Shown: positions 32,315 through 36,528 of the stretch, in pieces | How the letters are laid out: the number at the start of each line of letters is the position of its first letter | How positions within the stretch are numbered: the stretch's first letter is position 1 | From: Fimbriimonadaceae bacterium | GTDB taxonomy: Bacteria > Armatimonadota > Fimbriimonadia > Fimbriimonadales > Fimbriimonadaceae | Assembly: GCA_019638835.1 (NCBI GenBank) | Contig: JAHBTC010000015.1 | Location: forward strand, 1-36,528 | Length of the DNA stretch: 36,528 nt | Direction of reading: 5' to 3' | Notes under the pieces: model-generated | The model's database searches: none | What the model was told of the DNA's origin: nothing | What the model saw: only the letters and a program-made list of their open reading frames with translations | Translations under genes and position numbers: made by a program

Positions 32315-33109
32315 GTGGTCGAACGCTCGTTTTTTCATATTCCGCACGTTGGACAAGCCAGCGAAGTGAGACTGTGGGCCGCCGGATGCCACGACTGGGA
32401 TTGCTTCGAATCTGATCCATCTTCGTGGCCCCTAACCCAAACACAGCGTGAGTCCATGAAATCGATGATTGGCTTCTCACGCAACGCCCTCGCTGCCGGT
32501 GACTACCGGTTCTTCGCTGAAGCGATGCCGGGCGAAGTCTGGCGAACGTGGCCTTCCTTCCGCGACCGAGTTTGCTACTTGGATATAGAAACTGACGGGG
32601 GATTTACCGGCGACGCGATCACCGTCATCGGTCTGTACGATGGATTTGAGTTTCGCTGTCTAGTGAAAGGTCAAGATCTAGACGAGTTTCCCGATCTCAT
32701 TGCCGACCGGGCAATGTTTGTCACCTTCTTTGGGTCGGGATTCGATATTCCGATGCTGAAAAAGCGATTCCCTCAACTTCCGTTCGATCAACTTCATTTT
32801 GATTTGTGTCCGGCATTCCGAAAAGTCGGACTGAAGGGTGGACTCAAAAAGATTGAAGTAGAACTTGGGATAGACCGAGGGGACGACACCTACGGATTGG
32901 ATGGACGAGACGCGATCCGACTTTGGAACTCCCATCGGTACGGACGGGAAGGCGCACTCGAACGACTGATCGCCTATAATCGGGAGGACGTCGTAAACAT
33001 GGAAACCCTCGCCCATATCGCTTACGAACGGCTGGCACGGCAAACGCTCGACCCTGCAGGCTTGGGCCACATCGCACGCGACCTTGTAAAGAAATCCCGT
33101 ATCGTTTGA
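32315..33109 (+). CDS. DEDD-type 3'-5' exonuclease, YprB-like (RNase H fold)
   Basis: This 264-residue nuclease-like protein has a ribonuclease-H fold exonuclease core. Motif I is YLDIETDGG (Asp90, Glu92), motif II is the FFGSGFDIPMLKKRF region and motif III is YNREDVVNMETL. The arrangement matches YprB/RNase_H_2 proteins. The acidic residues would bind two metal ions for hydrolysis of DNA or RNA ends. The N-terminal ~85 residues contain no known domain. The start is GTG, two bases after the previous stop codon. It ends 5 bp from the convergent threonine aldolase gene. Confidence 0.85.
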   Translation: MVERSFFHIPHVGQASEVRLWAAGCHDWDCFESDPSSWPLTQTQRESMKSMIGFSRNALAAGDYRFFAEAMPGEVWRTWPSFRDRVCYLDIETDGGFTGDAITVIGLYDGFEFRCLVKGQDLDEFPDLIADRAMFVTFFGSGFDIPMLKKRFPQLPFDQLHFDLCPAFRKVGLKGGLKKIEVELGIDRGDDTYGLDGRDAIRLWNSHRYGREGALERLIAYNREDVVNMETLAHIAYERLARQTLDPAGLGHIARDLVKKSRIV

Positions 33110-33114
33110 GGTCG

Positions 33115-34158
33115 TTAGTGGCCAGGGGAGAATGAGAGGCTAGCGGCGATTTCTTGTGCTTTGTCGTAGGCGAGTTCAATGCCTGCATCATCCACATCAT
33201 AGTGCGTGACAAAGCGCACTTTATTCGGCCCGAAGGGCACCGCACCGATACCGTGGCTCGCCAACGCATCAACCCAAGTGTTCGCGGGGATGACGGTTTC
33301 GACAATCACGATATTGGTTGCGGGCACCTTCGTCTTCATGCCATTCACGTCGTCGAGCAGGGTCGCGAGTCGCTTAGCCCGCACGTGGTCTTCGGCCAGA
33401 CGATCGTACATTTGCTCAATCGCAACGAGGCCACACGCGGCGAGCAGTCCGGATTGTCGCATCCCGCCGCCGAGTCGCTTTCTCCAGAAGCGGGCTTCTT
33501 CAATAAACTCGCCATTCCCCACGAGCACAGAGCCAACGGGAGCACCGAGACCCTTACTAAGGCAAACACTCATAGAATGAGCGTGGTTTGCGAGTTCTTT
33601 GGGCGTAACTCCAAGCGCGATGGCCGCATTCCAGATGCGGGCCCCGTCTATATGGAAGATGGCGCCCTTTGAGACGGCGTAATCCTGCATCGCGGCCAAG
33701 GTGTCTCTATCGGTCACTGCACCCCCATGTCGGTTGTGCGTGTTTTCCGCGCAGACGCAGGTCGTTCCCGGAGTATGTACGGATCTTTCGAGCCACTTAC
33801 TTCGTATGCTGTCGAGACTCGGAACACCGTCCGCACTCTCGTATGAAATCGCCAAGACCCCAGCAAGCACGGCAGGCGAACCTCCCTCGTAATACAGCAT
33901 GTGGGCTTCTTCGTCAAAAAGCGCACTATCTCCGGGGCGGCAATGGACTGCTAGGGCAACCTGATTGCCCATAGTGCCGCTTGGAACGAATAAGCCAGCC
34001 TCATGTCCCAGCAAATCGGCAACCGATTCCTCAAGTTTGCTGACCGTAGGGTCATCCCCAAGCACATCATCGCCCAACGGCGCCCGCGCCATCGCTTCGT
34101 ACATCGCAGGCGTTGGGCGAGTAACGGTGTCGCTTCTGAGATCAACGCGCAACGGCAT
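33115..34158 (-). CDS. low-specificity L-threonine aldolase
   Basis: This PLP enzyme of about 347 residues is of the aspartate-aminotransferase fold. It cleaves L-threonine or allo-threonine to glycine and acetaldehyde. It shows [44 protein letters not shown] (PLP-binding Asp) and the lysine that forms the internal aldimine in [14 protein letters not shown] prefer ATG 34158 because conserved sequence starts there; the alternative at 34194 adds 12 residues. The start overlaps the end of the alpha/beta hydrolase gene by 17 bp, indicating one operon. Confidence 0.93.
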   Translation of the reverse strand: MPLRVDLRSDTVTRPTPAMYEAMARAPLGDDVLGDDPTVSKLEESVADLLGHEAGLFVPSGTMGNQVALAVHCRPGDSALFDEEAHMLYYEGGSPAVLAGVLAISYESADGVPSLDSIRSKWLERSVHTPGTTCVCAENTHNRHGGAVTDRDTLAAMQDYAVSKGAIFHIDGARIWNAAIALGVTPKELANHAHSMSVCLSKGLGAPVGSVLVGNGEFIEEARFWRKRLGGGMRQSGLLAACGLVAIEQMYDRLAEDHVRAKRLATLLDDVNGMKTKVPATNIVIVETVIPANTWVDALASHGIGAVPFGPNKVRFVTHYDVDDAGIELAYDKAQEIAASLSFSPGH

Positions 34159-34903
34159 GATCAAAGACTCGACGTAAGAAAGAGGTGGCTTCATGCCGGA
34201 TCTTCAGCCACCCATCCATCGTGAACGAGTGCGCTTCACCTTCGAGTTCGAGAAGCGTGACAAGTCGTCCGTCCTGCACTGCCTGGGCTGCGAACGCACG
34301 GCTCTGTGAAACAGGCACAATTTCGTCATCTCGACCATGGATGACAAGCAACGGGCATCGTAGATTCTCTAGCAGAGTGATCGGACTTGCGGCTTCATAG
34401 GCTTCGGGCTTTTCGGACGGCAACCCACCCATGAATTGCTCCACGAACGAAAGCGCAATCTGGAATTCAGCCTGATCCGTCCCCCGAACGTCCGTAATGG
34501 GGCAGATCGCGACGGACGCTGCAAGGATGGAAGCAGGATCGAGCGCTGCCATCAAACTCAGATGTCCGCCCGCACTATTTCCGAAACTGACAATCCGTTT
34601 TGGATCGCAGCGCAACTCGTCGGCTTCAGTTGCCAGGTGCCAAAGGAAGGCATTAACGTCATCAACTGCAGCGGGGAACGGGTAAAGCGGAGCGAGTCGA
34701 TACTCCGGCGTTGCCACCGCATAACCTTGGCTCACCCAGTATGGAGCTTCATCGGCATACATGGACCGATCACCGCTGATCCATCCGCCCCCGTGCCAAA
34801 AGACGATGGTGGGAAACGGGCCGGGGCCCTCCGGCACGTACCAATCGTAGAGAAGCGGCTTACCATGACCGCCGGGATATTCCCGCGCCATTGAATGACC
34901 CAT
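34142..34903 (-). CDS. alpha/beta hydrolase (HSL/acetyl esterase-like)
   Basis: This 253-residue cytoplasmic esterase-like enzyme has the oxyanion motif HGGGW (37-41), a nucleophile elbow GNSAGG (Ser110), an acid in HGRDDEIVP (Asp192 or Asp193) and the His in GEAHSF (225). No signal peptide is present. The substrate is unknown; the HGGG motif places it with the hormone-sensitive-lipase-type esterases. It is upstream of and overlapping the threonine aldolase gene. Confidence 0.9.
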   Translation of the reverse strand: MGHSMAREYPGGHGKPLLYDWYVPEGPGPFPTIVFWHGGGWISGDRSMYADEAPYWVSQGYAVATPEYRLAPLYPFPAAVDDVNAFLWHLATEADELRCDPKRIVSFGNSAGGHLSLMAALDPASILAASVAICPITDVRGTDQAEFQIALSFVEQFMGGLPSEKPEAYEAASPITLLENLRCPLLVIHGRDDEIVPVSQSRAFAAQAVQDGRLVTLLELEGEAHSFTMDGWLKIRHEATSFLRRVFDHAVAR

Positions 34904-34946
34904 TACGACTTAGTCTAGCCGAACGGTGCGCCCTTTCACACAAAGA

Positions 34947-34979
34947 AACGCCCTGTCCCAGCGAGTGGTACAGGGCGTT
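34947..34979 (-). terminator. intrinsic terminator after the secreted protein gene at 34993
   Basis: AACGCCCTGT and ACAGGGCGTT form a perfect 10-bp stem, with an inner CCA/TGG pair in the loop. On the minus strand it is followed by TCTTTGTG. It lies 13 bp past the stop codon. Confidence 0.82.
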
Positions 34980-34992
34980 GAAGTTGAATCCT

Positions 34993-35847
34993 TTAGTCTT
35001 GGATTCGCTCTTCTTTCGTGTTCATCGTGTTGCTCACGATGACCACGTTCATATCAATGGTCTGCGACATATCAGACTCGAACTTGGTGGTGACACCCGT
35101 TTGCATGTCCACCCACATCTTTGTCGTGCCGTTTGCTTCCATCGTTCCATCACCGGCTTGAGGCGAAGAAACCTTCAATGTGCCCGCCGTAATCGCGGTG
35201 ATGACTGCGTGGGGCTTGCCCTTATAGTCTTCAACCGAAATCACTTTGTAGACCACGTCAACCGCGTCGCTGGAAGTGACCATGCCACCCGAAACGTCTT
35301 CGAGCATGCGGCCCATGTAGAACTTCTGCGTCCAAGTCGTTCCGGCTTTGATACCGTCGCTCGGGAACTTGAGTCCCATGATTCCGAGGTCATTCATGGC
35401 TTGACCTGCACCGCCCAGCGCCATTGCAACCATGGGATCGGTTTGATCGGCACCCTTGAGTGTGAATCCACGGATTTGACCAAACTCGTTGACTTCACCC
35501 GTGATTTGCACCTGCTCCGTCAACTTCTTCAGGTCTTCGGTGGACGGACCACCCATCGGCGTCTCGCCATCGTTTTCGATGACTACGTCACTGTTCGAAA
35601 TTGTGAACGGAGTCCAGCCTTCCTTTGCCTCGCCCAACTTGAAGGTCCGAACCATCGATTGGGTCGAAGCATTCGCCATTTCAAGCGCGCCGGAAATGTT
35701 CATTGTCGATTTCGTTTCAGACTTGAACTTGTAGACCTCGCCCGAACTCATTCGGAGTCGGACTGCGGTGGCATCTTGAATCGCCGCACCGGCAACGGCT
35801 ACCAAAGCGAGGGCGGCCGCCGCCCATCCATATGTACGCATAGTCAT
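34993..35847 (-). CDS. secreted protein of unknown function (DUF6263-like)
   Basis: This 284-residue protein has a signal peptide (WAAAALALVAVAGAAIQ). The body is beta-rich: VYKFKSETKSTMNISG, QVQITGEVNEFGQIRGFTLKG, GIKAGTTWTQKFYMG and a C-terminal MWVDMQTGVTTKFESDMSQT. The pattern recalls DUF6263 lipoprotein-like proteins, but that is only a guess. The gene is monocistronic, with a terminator downstream, and is the last gene with the composition of the main part of the window. Confidence 0.75.
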   Translation of the reverse strand: MTMRTYGWAAAALALVAVAGAAIQDATAVRLRMSSGEVYKFKSETKSTMNISGALEMANASTQSMVRTFKLGEAKEGWTPFTISNSDVVIENDGETPMGGPSTEDLKKLTEQVQITGEVNEFGQIRGFTLKGADQTDPMVAMALGGAGQAMNDLGIMGLKFPSDGIKAGTTWTQKFYMGRMLEDVSGGMVTSSDAVDVVYKVISVEDYKGKPHAVITAITAGTLKVSSPQAGDGTMEANGTTKMWVDMQTGVTTKFESDMSQTIDMNVVIVSNTMNTKEERIQD

Positions 35848-35978
35848 CTCTCAGAAGGGGCATCGCCCCACTCTGTTGAACTATACGTTTGGGAGTTGAA
35901 AAGGATGCAGTCCTGGCCTACCAATGTCCCAGCGGCGCAATTGCGCGGCCCAAGAGTCAAGTACGGACAAAGTTGGAA

Positions 35979-36055
35979 TGGCCCGGACGGAGGGATTCGA
36001 ACCCCCGACCCTCGGTTCCGAAGACCGATGCTCTGATCCGCTGAGCTACAGGTGC
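35979..36055 (-). tRNA. tRNA-Arg (anticodon TCG), acceptor stem mismatched (chimeric)
   Basis: Read on the minus strand, the D arm, anticodon arm (TCGGT-CTTCGGA-ACCGA, anticodon TCG, reading CGA), 5-nt variable region, T arm and CCA are normal. The acceptor halves are not: the 5' strand is GCACCTG but the 3' strand is CGTCCGG, and only about three of seven positions can pair. Each half looks like a good half of a tRNA from a different genome. The DNA composition changes across this gene, so it marks the probable join of two sequences. Confidence 0.8.
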
Positions 36056-36124
36056 AAGGCCCGCATCATACGAGAGCGGGCGGCAGTCTTCCGACCGCCG
36101 GTCCGCTCCCGGTATCCTGACCCC

Positions 36125-36528
36125 ATGACCGCCACCGCAGACTCCCCGGCATTGGCCCCCTCGTCCACCCTCATGAAGGGCAAGCGCGGGCTGATCGTCG
36201 GGATCGCGAACGACCACTCCTACGCCTACTTCATCGCCGAGCGGCTGCTGCGGCACGGGGCGGAGTGCCTCTTCACCCATCTGCCCGGGGAGAAGATGGA
36301 GCGGCGGTGCAGGAAGGCGATCGAGCAGCTCGGCGTCACCGACCCGTGGCTCGAGCCCATGGACGCCGGCAGCGACGAGGATCTCGATCGGGTCTTCCAG
36401 AAGCTCGCGGCCGAGGGGACGCAGATCGACTACCTCGTCCACTCGATCGCCTTCGCCGACAAGGACTGGCTGAAGGAGGGGGCCTTCACCGCGACGCCGC
36501 GGCAGGTCTTCACGCAGGCGATGGACAT
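36125..36528 (+). CDS. fabI: enoyl-[acyl-carrier-protein] reductase FabI, N-terminal part (cut by window edge)
   Basis: An ATG at 36125 opens a frame that runs to the window end (134 codons). It shows KGKRGLIVGIANDHSYAYFI (the SDR-type NAD-binding start of FabI), the D/E-rich mid region (PMDAGSDEDLDRVF) and IDYLVHSIAFADKDWL with QVFTQAMDI, all typical of FabI. The enzyme makes the last reduction in each fatty-acid elongation cycle. I count only five A/T-ending codons among 134, unlike any gene to the left. The gene therefore probably comes from another organism; a GC-rich one such as a planctomycete would fit, as a guess. Confidence 0.9.
   Translation, partial: MTATADSPALAPSSTLMKGKRGLIVGIANDHSYAYFIAERLLRHGAECLFTHLPGEKMERRCRKAIEQLGVTDPWLEPMDAGSDEDLDRVFQKLAAEGTQIDYLVHSIAFADKDWLKEGAFTATPRQVFTQAMD

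Noticed and set aside
34891-36036. 381-codon open frame on the plus strand
   Set aside because: It lies antisense to the secreted-protein gene (34993-35847) and runs through the terminator and tRNA-Arg; its composition is that of an antisense shadow.
35979-36055. natural integration of a mobile element at tRNA-Arg
   Set aside because: No integrase, no duplicated tRNA 3' end was seen, the acceptor stem is broken, and the adjacent gene is housekeeping fabI; assembly chimera is simpler.
1-36528. CRISPR array, insertion sequence or prophage
   Set aside because: I scanned for evenly spaced repeats, transposase motifs and phage structural genes and saw none.

Overview
The first ~35.97 kb reads as a compact bacterial chromosome segment of roughly mid-50s GC (judged by eye). 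The gene content is a copper-efflux operon, a PEP-CTERM surface protein, several secreted or lipoprotein genes of unknown function, type IV pilus ATPases, a heme-handling pair (CcmE/CcmF) and housekeeping genes. I infer an environmental, diderm-like, non-proteobacterial lineage. Armatimonadota (Fimbriimonadia-like) is my best guess, but no rRNA or universal marker in the window settles it. The last ~480 bp (from ~36.05 kb) is of a different character. It is very GC-rich, carries the 5' end of a fabI-like gene with almost only G/C-ending codons, and joins the rest inside a tRNA-Arg whose acceptor stem halves do not pair. That looks like an assembly chimera.

Layout. 0-1.8 kb: the C-terminal part of a zincless Fpg/Nei DNA glycosylase converges on a tightly overlapping minus-strand operon (DUF1579-like secreted protein, P-loop kinase, DUF1289). 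1.8-4.4 kb: a CsoR-type operator, csoR and copA. 4.4-11 kb: a mostly minus-strand block with an NHL-propeller lipoprotein, a DinB-like protein, an M28 peptidase, a lipoprotein with two identical-spacing CxxC modules, a PhzF-like isomerase and a nitroreductase. 11-14.6 kb: a PEP-CTERM protein with its own promoter and terminator, a lipoprotein, an M14 carboxypeptidase and a DUF3052-like protein. 14.7-17.2 kb: TetR followed by an S41 peptidase whose signal peptide holds an in-frame stop, a divergent thioredoxin-fold protein, and a 49-residue basic small protein. 17.3-20.6 kb: a GH95-like glycosidase, a DUF6508-like protein and a second DinB-like protein. 20.6-21.1 kb: a gene-poor stretch with an inverted repeat, then tRNA-Leu(CAG).

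21.1-26.8 kb: a secreted protein, then pilB - HDOD - pilT. The PilT carries a ~290-residue acidic, probably disordered N-terminal extension. 26.8-31.7 kb: a small unknown gene, a diacylglycerol-kinase-family gene, and a minus-strand overlapping operon ccmE-ccmF-panD-pyrE whose CcmE has the Cys-type (CxxxY) heme-binding motif. 31.8-35.9 kb: a secreted protein translationally adjacent to a DEDD-type exonuclease, then threonine aldolase, an alpha/beta hydrolase and a secreted protein.

No CRISPR array, transposase, prophage or toxin-antitoxin module was seen. I did not find one large new defence or biosynthetic system. The strongest leads are the PilT extension with its HDOD partner, the Cys-type CcmE operon, the double CxxC lipoprotein, the broken S41 start, and the chimeric tRNA junction.
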